64,000 nucleotides of DNA from an uncultured Verrucomicrobiota bacterium (GCA_903907995.1 CAIVQH010000009.1:1-64000); one strand, 5' to 3'. Counted from the stretch's first letter, positions 36,601-44,511 are shown. Program-made: numbers and translations. Notes: generated from the sequence alone by a model not told the origin.

Positions 36601-39045
36601 GTGCTGAATTCGCTGCTGCCGGCACCCATCGACGGCGGCGGCTCGGTCACGAACGTCACCCGCGCCACCGTGCCCGAACTGTCGCAGCTCGCCGGCCTGA
36701 TCGGCACGCTGCAGGACAAGCAGGATGACGTCGACCGCGGCGACAGCCCCATGGGAGTGGCGGCGAACGTCGTGCCCTTTGACCTGGATCCGCTGCTCGC
36801 CGATGCGGGCAAGAGCCACTTCGAGCAGATTTACGACCGCGCGGTGACCGCCATGCAGGCTGCCTACACGGTGCTTCAGCGCGCCAGCGAGGCGGGCACG
36901 GACCTGCGCCGCCAGGATGTCTCGCTGGAGTCCTTCCGCTACCAGATCGCCCAGCGTGAAAACGAGTTCAACGCGCAGCTCGTCGATCTCTACGGCACGC
37001 CATACCCCGATGACATCGGGCCGACGGGCTCCTTCGTGACCGGCTATCAGGGCCCCGACCTATACCATTACAACTACATCGACCGCGACCTCTTCAGCCC
37101 GGCCGATGCCGGCGCGGTGACCAATGTCACGTTCAACTCCAAGTACAGCATCACGGGCAACAATCTCGATACGCTCACCGCCGTGGGCGCCAACGTCTCC
37201 TACTCCATCAACAGCGACGGCATCCCGGTGCTGCCCGCCTCCTGGACCGGCGGCCAGCGCGCCATCTACGGCAAGATCGAGGGCGCCCTGGGCGACTACA
37301 TCCGCGCCTGGATCACCCTCCGCTCGGCCATCGCGCACCAGCAGGACGACAAGAACCAGATCACGGCCCGGCTCCAGCGCCTGCAGGACCACAACAGCTA
37401 TTCCGCCTCCTATGGCGCCATTGACTCGAACCTGCAGAACCAGCAGTCCACGGTGAACCTGGTGAAGGAGGGGCTGGACCTTTCCCTCTCCACCCTGGAC
37501 ACCCTGGATGCGGAGGTGCAGAGCGCCTACGAGGCTTCCAAGGACCCGCTGCCCCAGTCGTTCATCGCCGGTCTGGCCGACGGTGGCGACCTGTCTTTCC
37601 CCGCCCGCATCGGTCTGGCGATCACCAAGCTGGTCGGCGAGGAATCCATCGGCGCGGCCAAGGATGCCGCGAACTTCGCCAGCTACGCCGCCGGCAAGCT
37701 CTCCAGCCAGCTCGACACCCAGATCGCGGCCAACGCCGACGCCCTGGCCGGGGCCGAAGACCAGTCGCAGACGGTGATGGAGACCACCCAGCTGCTCAGC
37801 AAGGTGAACGCCGACAGCGACACCGTATACGGCGCCGCCGTCTCGCTCCGACAGGCCTGGCAGAACTACCTCACCTTGGTGTCCAAGGGCATCCAGGTGC
37901 AGGAGGATCTGCTCGCCTTCCGCCAGGACAACGCGGCCCGCATCCAGGAGGCGCGCTATGCGGATGTGATCTTCCGCACCTTCAAGAACGAGGACCTGGA
38001 GGAATACCTGAACGCCTTCCAGCAGGCCTCACGCTACGTCTTCGCCACCGCCCGAGTGTACGACTACGAGACCGGCCTCCTTGATCCGACGGTGGTCTCG
38101 GGCCAGAGCGGCGACTTCATGGGCGACACCATGAAGGCCACGCAGCTCGGTGACATGGTGAACGGACAGCCGGTCGGGGGCAGCTCCAACGCGGGCGACC
38201 TTGCCTCGATCCTCGCCAAGATGAATGCCAACTGGGCGGTGCTGAAAGGCCGCTTCGGCATCAACAATCCCACGCGCGAGAAGCACCGGATCTCGCTGCG
38301 GCAGGAACTCTTCCGCATCGGCAAGTCCGCCGATCCCATCGTCGAGACCAACAACCTCGGCATCTGGCAGAACCGCCTCTACACCTACCGCGTGGCGGAC
38401 ATCCGGCAGGTGCCCGAGTTCAAGAACTTCTGCCAGTACTACAGCCCCATGGGCACCAACGAGCCCGCGCTGGTGATTCCCTTCTCCACGCAGATCCAGT
38501 CCGGCTTCAACGTCTTCGGCCTGCCGCTGGTCGGGGGCGACACCGTGTTCGACTCGGCGCACTTTACCACGAAGGTGCGTGGCTCGGCGGTCAGTTTCGC
38601 CGGGTACAGCCAGAATGTCGGCGGGCTCCTGACCAAGTCGCCGCGCGTGTACCTGGTGCCGGCGGGCGTGGACCGCCAGCGCACGCCCATCGATGGCGGG
38701 GCCACCATCCGCGACTGGCAGGTCATCGACCAGGTGTGGCCGATCCCGTACCCCTCGGCGGCCGGCAACGTCAGCTTCCCGCTCGAGAGCATCGGCACCG
38801 ACAACGTCCACGTCATCCGCCGCTTCCCGCCGATGCGCGCGTATGACGACGACGAGCTCACCGCCGCCGGTTCGGTGCCCTACGATTCGCGCCTGATCGC
38901 GCGGTCCGTTTGGAACACCGAATGGGTGCTCATCATTCCCGGCTCCAGCCTGTCCGGCTCACCGTCCACCGCGCTCGACAGCCTGATCGAGGGTATCTCG
39001 GACATCTACCTGCTGCTGGATACCTACTCCTACTCCGGAAACTGA
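30622..39045 (+). CDS. Giant secreted protein B, putative TcA-like, with two LamG domains and a nested DUF642-like module
   Basis: 2807 residues from ATG 30622 (signal peptide core SLALLLLAALPAAA-D). Residues 24-470 are beta-rich. LamG domain 1 starts at ~475 (LQFDGVGNYLSFS, TELWIKP), is interrupted at ~553-700 by a DUF642-like jelly roll (DGDFESA ... VDGVRIF), and resumes with AAGVWSHVAFT ... EIREVRLWS to ~800. LamG 2 spans ~865-1030. GYNPNEEHAL and everything from NPFDQRV (1681) on parallel the giant at 14349: EEELALLRGLDD, PVYNRLYWNFTKGI, GHGDAYGHYLTA, HFEQIYDRA, LYGTPYPDDIG, GLADGGD (2317), FKNEDL (2454) with YDYETGLLD, W2768VLIIPG and the terminal TYSYSGN. The C-terminal order resembles TcA pore/TcB-binding regions. 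The calcium loop seen in A is degenerate (VTTNSAGSITEAD). Confidence 0.82.
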   Translation: MFFRTAKVILGRSLALLLLAALPAAADVFSTTPSFTNPVRPGIAQASSSATLASGNNYASTNRPTEAGSARFKIDSWTAGMPFSSAPPDFNFGDIITPPPLTDLTKAPSVVTTNGAFYLAKRQQLVAAQAGTCIVDWPTTSGTTNRVTYSIGALPSGPASRLFWTDNYTAGAVNTNTTGLPDNNEYAVSLSHVYAKIHYNAVIPDFDPADSQDTPAGQAARSTLAITQLGLSAIWIDGNSLLRARNQSGYLIVEYFDTPSHDNSAGYEIVYVGPARVYQSSVVLGDRLLPSEGATVAAGLIASISKAKDYVVQWSTSGSHFENNIFATAVNSDSTQPAGDPSKTQLLWQRTGNLGIIWPYEAHWYAITWAGDESARLFVFDPTNPAGSPAISIPTNYTASIVWSEKSGTVATTDSTTSTVQAVGEGRALLQYQNNLDVWFVPVRVAARTNGAYVSNQEVFWPVGTPLQPVENSPRLQFDGVGNYLSFSSDLQPGFTTELWIKPNAVTNYQTLAAFLDYPQQATVQAALTLASGQLRLSVLTGGTVTNDVPVTDGDFESATADSAHYASSIPGWTFSGGVAVNANGAGPFADNGRSPTGGNVLSLQNGAAVSQTIAGLVAGETYTLSFSYNARSGPPPHLRVQADSMTLFDKSFSAVGGTAAYNAASVSFTAANSSTVLSFTEYNTNSADCTALVDGVRIFRTGSSVVLTSTNSLAAGVWSHVAFTKSSAGLFTLYVNGVANGSATASTFNGISPQTTTYAEIGVGQGLPVNGAAQTTLSPFAGEIREVRLWSALLDGATIAQNMSAALVGGEQNLDHLLTPTWQETGTPLQPDGAAGFEVLDLVTGETVAGYGTPNTGGQLPYTLSQRLTLAGTANYAEVPLTWKHSDALSVEFWLRAGDGNATFSGTGTSLLEAKSGSTSTVTLALASGHLTLATNGVQASTITPVLNENSAHQVALIAGGGTLTLYLDGVSQGSVTLPGSNSDVLATELVLEAGTATGSTLNAEFSDFRVYAATRSATQVAGDFSSAVDFTDSTLVRWYDFGQVTPSTANGMAVLLVPDLARGYAATYHGTVALGSTINLVPPAEVTGGIVRLGTAYHPGIYAAESRIIPVNDTPTNSLIEVWWSNAFTAPYLDQPLGIPGIVTRYRLMDPIAAPVLVVAGQKTAGFRLPTTWAQPSVYYQNDVTAVGYNPNEEHALIFGPAAYALRWDLNQPATSPGYMLLQYKDTTRGSLSYLQPVQVVPTNSVYPNFDDTLVVGHELQSPTPIIYLLPYSPLSGPGTDDPLHRLFQDRTGTYWAQSASSTTPDSVPMRWQYPLEPGFYWPTSLGAKNPGDSVPFGNTNSGLTIHYTISWPTNLPTLALGQTLSKAINGLPGVYGQKSAAILFDEANYSGKTSAFIVDPTTVSSSDLASTNGIATATDVELGQVYFTLLPPHLRDRVTWDQTAKKLNLTGAVVEPITGDSYVLPAWLGSPSDPNSDYSILAGLSSNPNWQAAVAGLRQPANVIPNAEVPFSSIVLTPSGFAGGHMTLGFNTRTNFNLTGDPVSVVPFFLDTTKLYTGSVIVLYSDNKFDQYTTLRHNGDFGGDPSHYEFEWRYSPSNNGQVPTSPNADLSAWLPYGSATPGLSRIVFGGPGLLTLEDVYFSVHWRCIAAGAPNTNWSSWTDPALVENWLTRALDGINPFDQRVGSLANNQLDLTTSILSQAGKRYVGAVPLNMDNADSFGLIEIYETLLAQARNLSIDAGYKDDNVNSSLLDAASKLNELYTMLGDEALSDAKDPTIAWGTRDLNDIYFGSRASSLFAFQGIVPTLLEEELALLRGLDDTTSTPVTTYPVYNRLYWNFTKGINSGEPAYALNYNIPSVTTNSAGSITEADAARLYPQGHGDAYGHYLTALMEYYRLLENTNFTWYPRAEVKTIGGVNVSFDYVDERKMAASALQLARTSVEIVDRTFRRDYQLDPSKRVPIYVDSNTNRAWSATEWVDRSSQGALYNWMVLNSLLPAPIDGGGSVTNVTRATVPELSQLAGLIGTLQDKQDDVDRGDSPMGVAANVVPFDLDPLLADAGKSHFEQIYDRAVTAMQAAYTVLQRASEAGTDLRRQDVSLESFRYQIAQRENEFNAQLVDLYGTPYPDDIGPTGSFVTGYQGPDLYHYNYIDRDLFSPADAGAVTNVTFNSKYSITGNNLDTLTAVGANVSYSINSDGIPVLPASWTGGQRAIYGKIEGALGDYIRAWITLRSAIAHQQDDKNQITARLQRLQDHNSYSASYGAIDSNLQNQQSTVNLVKEGLDLSLSTLDTLDAEVQSAYEASKDPLPQSFIAGLADGGDLSFPARIGLAITKLVGEESIGAAKDAANFASYAAGKLSSQLDTQIAANADALAGAEDQSQTVMETTQLLSKVNADSDTVYGAAVSLRQAWQNYLTLVSKGIQVQEDLLAFRQDNAARIQEARYADVIFRTFKNEDLEEYLNAFQQASRYVFATARVYDYETGLLDPTVVSGQSGDFMGDTMKATQLGDMVNGQPVGGSSNAGDLASILAKMNANWAVLKGRFGINNPTREKHRISLRQELFRIGKSADPIVETNNLGIWQNRLYTYRVADIRQVPEFKNFCQYYSPMGTNEPALVIPFSTQIQSGFNVFGLPLVGGDTVFDSAHFTTKVRGSAVSFAGYSQNVGGLLTKSPRVYLVPAGVDRQRTPIDGGATIRDWQVIDQVWPIPYPSAAGNVSFPLESIGTDNVHVIRRFPPMRAYDDDELTAAGSVPYDSRLIARSVWNTEWVLIIPGSSLSGSPSTALDSLIEGISDIYLLLDTYSYSGN

Positions 39046-39056
39046 CTTCGCCCACC

Positions 39057-39935
39057 ATGCAAACCTTCTTCCGATTGCTCCGAGGTCTGGCCCTGGCCGT
39101 GGTGCTTTCCGTAACGATTTCCCCGCCGGCCATGGCCGGGCTGCCCCTGCCATCGCTCACTTTTTACGGCATGTTCCTCGACGAGTTTGGCTGGCCCTAT
39201 CCCAGCGATGACTATGTGGAGGTTTACACCCAGGGCGTGAAGATCGCGACGCACACTCTCAGCCCGGCCCTGGGCAAAGAGTACAACTTCCTCTTGCGCG
39301 TCCCCTACGACACCGGCGGCAAGCTCAACGACTACAGCCCCGACGTCATTTCCCCCGGCGACAACGTCCAGATCCGGCTCGTGGACAACGGTTCCGGCCA
39401 GCCGGTCATCAGCACGAACTTCATCTGCACCCTGCCGGCCGGTTCCGTGGTGCGTTTCAACGCCCGCTCGGGCACCGATTCCCTGGGCGACGGCCTCACC
39501 GACGAACTGCGCCAGTGGATTTGGAGCGCCCTCGGCGATGGCACCCCCTTCAGCCCGTCCAAGGTGCGGGCCACCGACGATTCCGACGGCGACGGCGTCA
39601 GCAACCTGGACGAGTTCCTGGCCGGCACTGACCCGGCGAACGCCGAGGACGTGCTGGCGGTGTCCATTTCGCGCACGGCTTATCCGGGGGTTACGCAATT
39701 GCAGTTCTTTGCCGTCCCGGGCAAGAGCTACCAGGTGCAGACCGGCACGCTCACGGACCAGGGCGTTACCTGGAGCACGGCCACGTTCGCCAGCAGCCCC
39801 GACTCGGCCGGTACGCTGACCAAGGCCGTCGGCCTGGGCCACTACCTGGCGGTCTTCGTCTCCGCCGCCACCGAGGCCCAACTCTTCCGCGTGACCGTCA
39901 ACGTGCAGCCGACGGGAGCGACAGTCCTGCCCTGA
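39057..39935 (+). CDS. Small secreted TSP3/EF-hand-like protein (cluster B)
   Basis: 292 residues from ATG 39057, 11 bases after the giant gene. The signal peptide core is GLALAVVLSVTISPPAMA. The mature protein begins LTFYGMFLDEFGWP, matching LLYGMVRDEYGTP of the protein at 22349. A calcium-motif stretch follows (SLGDGLTDE, DDSDGDGVSNLDEFLAG), then a FFAVPGKSYQVQTG beta tail of the verrucomicrobial secreted type. It closes cluster B; the MORN-like and last beta-protein genes of cluster A have no equivalents here. The biochemical function is unknown. Conservation of order suggests an accessory subunit of the giant. Confidence 0.8.
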   Translation: MQTFFRLLRGLALAVVLSVTISPPAMAGLPLPSLTFYGMFLDEFGWPYPSDDYVEVYTQGVKIATHTLSPALGKEYNFLLRVPYDTGGKLNDYSPDVISPGDNVQIRLVDNGSGQPVISTNFICTLPAGSVVRFNARSGTDSLGDGLTDELRQWIWSALGDGTPFSPSKVRATDDSDGDGVSNLDEFLAGTDPANAEDVLAVSISRTAYPGVTQLQFFAVPGKSYQVQTGTLTDQGVTWSTATFASSPDSAGTLTKAVGLGHYLAVFVSAATEAQLFRVTVNVQPTGATVLP

Positions 39936-39984
39936 CCGCCCGTTCAGAACCTCGGCATGGGCAGCAACCGACGCGAGCAGGCAG

Positions 39985-40602
39985 TCAGTCTTTTCTCCGT
40001 CCTAGCGCCACAAACCGCTCCACGTATTTCCCGAGCAGGTCGGCTTCCAAGTTCACCCGATCGCCGACCTTGCGCTCACGCAGGGAGGTGACTTCGTGGG
40101 TGTGCGGGATGATCCAGAGCCGGAAGCCGCCTTTCGTCAGGCCGGCAACCGTCAGGCTGATGCCATCCACGGCGATCGAGCCTTTGAACACGACGTAGCG
40201 CAGCACTTCCTTGGGTGCGCGAATTTCCAGGATGTGGTCCTTTCCGCTGCGTTCCCATTTGGCAATGGTCCCGGTGCCATCCACATGGCCGCTGACAAAG
40301 TGCCCGCCCAGACGGCCGTTGGCAGCCAGGGCGCGTTCGAGATTTACGGCGGAACCCACCTTCGCCTGCGACAGGCCGGTGCGGTTCCAGGTCTCCTGCA
40401 GGAGGTCAAAATCGAGCCGCTTGCCACCGCCCTTGACCGGCTTGATGCCCACCACCGTCAGGCAGCAGCCGTTGATGGCGATGCTGTCGCCGAGGCGGGT
40501 GCCCCGGGCGCAAAGCCGCGCGCGTACGCCGAGGCGGATGGCCTCCGCCTGCGGGCTGATGTTTTCGATCAGGCCGGTTTCTTCGACAATGCCGGTGAAC
40601 AT
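39985..40602 (-). CDS. ribE: Riboflavin synthase (alpha subunit type)
   Basis: 205 residues from ATG 40602, giving the canonical N terminus MFTGIVEETG. The protein has two tandem lumazine-binding repeats, the first with GDSIAINGCCLTVV and the second with GSIAVDGISLTVAG and HTHEVTSL. The GGHFVSGHVDGTG segment at the junction is diagnostic. It catalyses dismutation of two 6,7-dimethyl-8-ribityllumazines to riboflavin, in the cytoplasm as a trimer. It lies 21 bases downstream of ribD in the same transcript. Gene naming varies (ribC in Bacillus-type and E. coli nomenclature). The length is normal for the family. Confidence 0.95.
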   Translation of the reverse strand: MFTGIVEETGLIENISPQAEAIRLGVRARLCARGTRLGDSIAINGCCLTVVGIKPVKGGGKRLDFDLLQETWNRTGLSQAKVGSAVNLERALAANGRLGGHFVSGHVDGTGTIAKWERSGKDHILEIRAPKEVLRYVVFKGSIAVDGISLTVAGLTKGGFRLWIIPHTHEVTSLRERKVGDRVNLEADLLGKYVERFVALGRRKD

Positions 40603-40623
40603 GCGGGCAGGAGTGTCCGGCAA

Positions 40624-41751
40624 TCAGTGCCCGGTGGCGAGTGCGGAGCCGACGCGGGCGGTCAGCAGCAGGTCCGGCCCCAAGTGCCGCCAGGCAAGCT
40701 CGGAGAGGGTCAGCGATTCCGCCAACGATTGTGCGCCCTCGCCCTCCACCGCATGGTGGGCCGTGCGGCCGCCGAGAATCTTCGGCGCGTAGAAAAAGGC
40801 GACCTGATGAGCGTGACCACCCAGCAGGAATGAGGCGTTCACCTCGCCACCGCCCTCCACCAACAGGCTCGTGACGTTGTCGGCGCCCAGCAGGGGCAAA
40901 AGGTGCGCCAGATCGATGTGTCCGTTCCTCTCCGGGATGCTCAGCACACGCACCCGCTTGGCCAGCGCCTGTACACGACGCTTGGGGGCCGACTCACCGA
41001 CGACGATCGTGGTCAGCGCGGAAAATTCGTCCGTCACCAGCTTGGCGGCCAGCGGTGTGCGGGCGCGCGTGTCGAGGATGATGCGTCGCCGGCCCTGCAC
41101 GGCCTTCCCGGTGCGAAGGGTGAGTGAGGGATCGTCGGCCAGTACGGTGCCGACTCCGACCAGGATGGCGTCGGCTCCGGCACGCAGCCGCATCACCTCC
41201 CGGCGGGCGCGTTCGCCCGTGATCCATTTCGATTCGCCGTCGGCCGTGGCAATCTTGCCGTCGAGCGTCATGGCGGACTTCACGGTGACGAACGGGCTTC
41301 GGTGGACGATCCAGTGGTTGAAGCTCTCGTTCATCCGGGCCGACTCGGCGGCGAGAATGCCCGTCGTGACCTCGACACCCACCTTGTGCAGGAGCTCGAA
41401 ACCATGACCGGCGTGCTTCGGGTTTGGGTCGGTCGCCGCCACCACGACCCGGCGAATGCCGTGGCGCAATATGGCCTCGGTGCAGGGCGGGGTGCGCCCG
41501 TAGGTGCAGCACGGCTCCAGGGTGACGTAGAGGGTCGCGCCTTTTACGGCTTTCCCACGCCGCTCCGCGTCGCGCAGCGCCTCGATCTCGGCATGCGGCT
41601 GGCCGGCGCGATGATGCCAGCCCTGACCCATGATCTGGCCGCGCTTTACCAGCACCGCGCCGACCAGCGGGTTGGGTGAAACCTGTCCGTAGGCCCGCCG
41701 CGCCAGGCGCAGCGCAAGCCGCATGAACCGGAGGTCGTCGCTGGCGCTCAT
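40624..41751 (-). CDS. ribD: Bifunctional riboflavin deaminase/reductase RibD
   Basis: 375 residues from ATG 41751 (MSASDDLRFMRLAL). The N-terminal deaminase has the zinc site H53-A-E55 and the EPCCTYGRTPPC motif with C81 and C90. The C-terminal reductase starts near FVTVKSAMTLDGKIAT and has GVGTVLADDPSLT and LLVEGGGEVNASFL. It converts the GTP-cyclohydrolase product to 5-amino-6-ribitylamino-uracil phosphate using NADPH. Both halves look complete. It is transcribed with ribE, and a small exported protein gene ends 28 bases upstream. No FMN riboswitch was recognised upstream of this pair. Confidence 0.95.
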   Translation of the reverse strand: MSASDDLRFMRLALRLARRAYGQVSPNPLVGAVLVKRGQIMGQGWHHRAGQPHAEIEALRDAERRGKAVKGATLYVTLEPCCTYGRTPPCTEAILRHGIRRVVVAATDPNPKHAGHGFELLHKVGVEVTTGILAAESARMNESFNHWIVHRSPFVTVKSAMTLDGKIATADGESKWITGERARREVMRLRAGADAILVGVGTVLADDPSLTLRTGKAVQGRRRIILDTRARTPLAAKLVTDEFSALTTIVVGESAPKRRVQALAKRVRVLSIPERNGHIDLAHLLPLLGADNVTSLLVEGGGEVNASFLLGGHAHQVAFFYAPKILGGRTAHHAVEGEGAQSLAESLTLSELAWRHLGPDLLLTARVGSALATGH

Positions 41752-41779
41752 GGGTTTCGGCAGCCGCAGACGTGACCTT

Positions 41780-42397
41780 TCATTTCGGTGAGGCCGGTCC
41801 CGATTCCTTTTCAACGGGGATGCCGCTGAACGACTTCACCACGGCCAGAGCCTGGTCGAACTGCTCGCCCTCCTTGGCGTTGGTGAGCATGGTGAAATTG
41901 CCCCAAAGATTGCCGGAGCGAAACATCCCGATGGTCGCGTTCCGCGCCTCGCCCGCAGGAATGTCCTTCGGCTCCTTGTCCGCGAATTGGGAATCCGTGA
42001 AGGAGATGAAGTTTCCCCGCATCCGGGCACCTGCCAGGGGGGTGAGGTGCACTTCTTTCTCAACGGAACTGGGGGCGTACTTTTCTTCCGCATTCTTCTT
42101 CACCAGGTCCGCCATTTCCTTATCGCTGGGACTGAACTTCTTCGGACCAAACCCGTCCCAGAACACCGTGACGATGAGGGAAGGCTGCCCGGCCGGTGAG
42201 CGCAGGCGGAAGGTGGCGGGCATCGCGCCCGAGGGGTCGGCCCGGGGAGGGGTGTATTCCCAGCCGGCCAGTACGACCCAGCTGAGCGTGCCGTGGTTTT
42301 GCACCAGCACGGAATTGGTCGTGACCGACGGGGTGGCCGCCCCGAAGGCGGTCCGGCCGCCGAGCAGCACCAGCAGAGATAGCACAATGAGTCGCAT
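41780..42397 (-). CDS. Exported protein of unknown function
   Basis: 205 residues from ATG 42397, which gives a signal peptide (MRLIVLSLLVLLGGRTAFGA). The mature part (LSWVVLAGWEYTPP, PSLIVTVFWDGFGP, NATIGMFRSGNLWGNF, FDQALAVVKSFSG) has alternating hydrophobic strands and one Lys-rich helix. It resembles small periplasmic proteins that report on peptide or lipid binding, but no family is recognised. It lies between the LysR gene (~100 bases upstream) and ribD (28 bases downstream) on the same strand, so it may be read with the riboflavin genes. Confidence 0.7.
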   Translation of the reverse strand: MRLIVLSLLVLLGGRTAFGAATPSVTTNSVLVQNHGTLSWVVLAGWEYTPPRADPSGAMPATFRLRSPAGQPSLIVTVFWDGFGPKKFSPSDKEMADLVKKNAEEKYAPSSVEKEVHLTPLAGARMRGNFISFTDSQFADKEPKDIPAGEARNATIGMFRSGNLWGNFTMLTNAKEGEQFDQALAVVKSFSGIPVEKESGPASPK

Positions 42398-42496
42398 GCC
42401 TGAAAAATGCTGCGGCGGGGTGTGCCCGCCACGTTTAATCTTTGGTGGCAATCGGAACTGGCGAACGGTGATCAGGGCGCCGGCGAAGCACCCGGC

Positions 42497-43378
42497 TCAG
42501 GCGACCTGCTTCAGGAGGGTGATGAACTGCTTCATCGCCGGGGAGAGCACCTTGTTCTTCTTATAGATCACGCCGAGTGGGCGGCCGATCGAGACATCGG
42601 AGAAGGGGATCGCCATCAGGGTCTGCTTGGAAACCTCACCGGCCACCGTGCCGGCGGGCACGATGCTGATGCCGGCCTCGATCTCGACCGCACGCTTCAC
42701 GGTCTCGATGTTGTCGAACTCCATCACGACCGTGATCGCGATGCCGGCGTCCCGCAGCACCTTGTCCACCGCCTTGCGGGTCGGGATGTCGGGCTCGAAG
42801 GCGATGAACTTCTGGCCGTCGAGCTGCGCGAGCTTCACGGTCTTGTTCTTGGCCAGGACGTGTTTTGGATGGCAGATCACCACCATCTGCTCATCGCGGA
42901 GCGGGACGACTTCAAGGCGGCTGTCCTTGTTCGGGTACGCGACCAGGCCAAGGTCCACCACATTCCCCAGCACATCGTCGTAAACCTGGTTGGCGCGCTG
43001 GTATTCCACGTGGACGTTCACGGTGGGGTAAGCCTTGAGGAACTTCTTCAGGTACGGCGGCAGGTCGTGCAGGCCGATGCTGTAGATCGTCGCCACCCGG
43101 ATGGTGCCGCTGACGATGTCCTTCACCTCCTGCAACCGGTGCAGCAGGGTGTCGTAGCTGGAGACAATCTGCTTGCTGTACTCGTACAGCAGCTCGCCCT
43201 CGCGGGTGAGGCGGAACTTCTTCTTGCTGCGCTCGATCAGCAGGGATTTGAGCTGGCGCTCCAGCGAGCTAATCTGCTGGCTGACAGCGCTCTGCGTGAT
43301 GTTGCTGATCTGCGCGGCCTTGGTGAAACTCTCGGTCTCAACCAGGTCGCAGAAGATTTTGAAGCTTTGAATTTGCAC
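42497..43378 (-). CDS. LysR-family transcriptional regulator
   Basis: 293 residues from GTG 43378 (VQIQSFKIFCDLVE), which fits the usual N terminus of this group; a GTG at 43423 would add 15 residues. The winged helix-turn-helix covers ~15-60 (SFTKAAQISNITQSAVSQQISSLE). The effector domain begins after GTIRVATIYSIG and is of the CysB/CbbR type (YDDVLGNVVDLGLVAYP, AVEIEAGISIVPAGTVAGE). A 250-base intergenic region upstream separates it from the pseudouridine synthase gene on the other strand. It contains AT-rich stretches (AATATGCTGATTAATGC) suitable for a LysR box, but no site could be fixed. The ligand is unknown. Confidence 0.9.
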   Translation of the reverse strand: MQIQSFKIFCDLVETESFTKAAQISNITQSAVSQQISSLERQLKSLLIERSKKKFRLTREGELLYEYSKQIVSSYDTLLHRLQEVKDIVSGTIRVATIYSIGLHDLPPYLKKFLKAYPTVNVHVEYQRANQVYDDVLGNVVDLGLVAYPNKDSRLEVVPLRDEQMVVICHPKHVLAKNKTVKLAQLDGQKFIAFEPDIPTRKAVDKVLRDAGIAITVVMEFDNIETVKRAVEIEAGISIVPAGTVAGEVSKQTLMAIPFSDVSIGRPLGVIYKKNKVLSPAMKQFITLLKQVA

Positions 43379-43629
43379 AGAAAAAATGGGCGGTTCCCCC
43401 GGGAACCTCGGCAGAATTAGCACATCTTTCCATCGAAAAATATGCTGATTAATGCTTACCTTGTTCCGGACGTGTCAGAAGGATCACTGCATGAACCGGC
43501 TTCCCGGCGGCTGACATTAGCTCGTTGGACGCCCCTTCAAGCCCGCAAATTCATGGCCAAGTGTGGGGACTGCTCCCGGAATCGTCGCTAAACCGTGACC
43601 GGGGCAGGGGCCTGTGCTTTCCTTGGTCC

Positions 43630-44415
43630 GTGCCGAAGCCGAATTACATCGAACTGCCCGACGAGACGCGCATCCCGATCCTCTACGAGGACCGCTCGGT
43701 GATGGCGCTCGACAAGCCCGCCGGCTGGTTCATGGGGCCGGACGACTGGGAGCAGACCGGGCGCAACCTGCCCCCGGCGCTCCAATCCTCCCTCAATGCC
43801 GGGGATTTCTGGGCCAGTTCACGTAACCTGCGCTTTCTCAGGCACGTGCATCGTCTCGATGCGGGCACGAGCGGCATCCTATTGTTCGCCAAAAGCCCGG
43901 GCGCTATGGAGCCGCTGTCACGGCTCTTTGCGGACCGGATTGTCAAAAAGACCTATTTGGCCATTACCGACGGTGTTCCCAAGCTGAAGGAGTGGACGCG
44001 GAACGACAAGCTGGGGCCGGACGAACGGGAACCGGGGCGGCACCGGGTTGATCCCGATCAGGGCAAGCCCGCGCAGACAGATTTTCGGGTGATACAGGCC
44101 GGGCAGCACACCGCGCTGGTGGAAGCCAAGCCGTACACCGGTCGCACCCATCAGATCCGCCTGCATCTGGCCGCCAGTAACTGCCCGGTGCAGGGCGATG
44201 AACTTTACGGCACTTCGCATCCCCAGGGGCTCGCCTTGCGGGCGGTCGGGTTGGAATACGTCGATCCGTTCACCCGGCGTCCCGTGCGGATCAGTGCCCC
44301 GGCGGGCGATTTCTGCCGGAGCTACGGCTTCAAGCCGCCCGAACGACCGCCTCAACCGCGAATGGATCGGCCATCGCCGGGCAAGCTGGCACCGAAACCG
44401 CCGGCCAGCGAGTAG
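43630..44415 (+). CDS. RluA-family pseudouridine synthase
   Basis: 261 residues from GTG 43630 (VPKPNYIELP); the frame is open from TTG 43525, but the added 35 residues look non-coding. The catalytic motif HRLDAGTSG is present with the active Asp at ~77. Other family blocks are LYEDRSVMALDKPAGW, KTYLAITDGV, GRTHQIRLHLAA and GDELYG. It isomerises uridine to pseudouridine in rRNA or tRNA; the exact site cannot be told. An N-terminal S4 domain is absent, as in the RluA/RluC short subgroup. The C terminus has a Pro-rich tail. Confidence 0.88.
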   Translation: MPKPNYIELPDETRIPILYEDRSVMALDKPAGWFMGPDDWEQTGRNLPPALQSSLNAGDFWASSRNLRFLRHVHRLDAGTSGILLFAKSPGAMEPLSRLFADRIVKKTYLAITDGVPKLKEWTRNDKLGPDEREPGRHRVDPDQGKPAQTDFRVIQAGQHTALVEAKPYTGRTHQIRLHLAASNCPVQGDELYGTSHPQGLALRAVGLEYVDPFTRRPVRISAPAGDFCRSYGFKPPERPPQPRMDRPSPGKLAPKPPASE

Positions 44416-44511
44416 GGGCGGAAGTTGCCGAATCCATTGTCGGTACGTGCAAGCAGCGAGTTCTGTGGGTTAGCGCCCTCGAGTGTTACCCGAGGCGCGG
44501 TTTTTGGGTTG

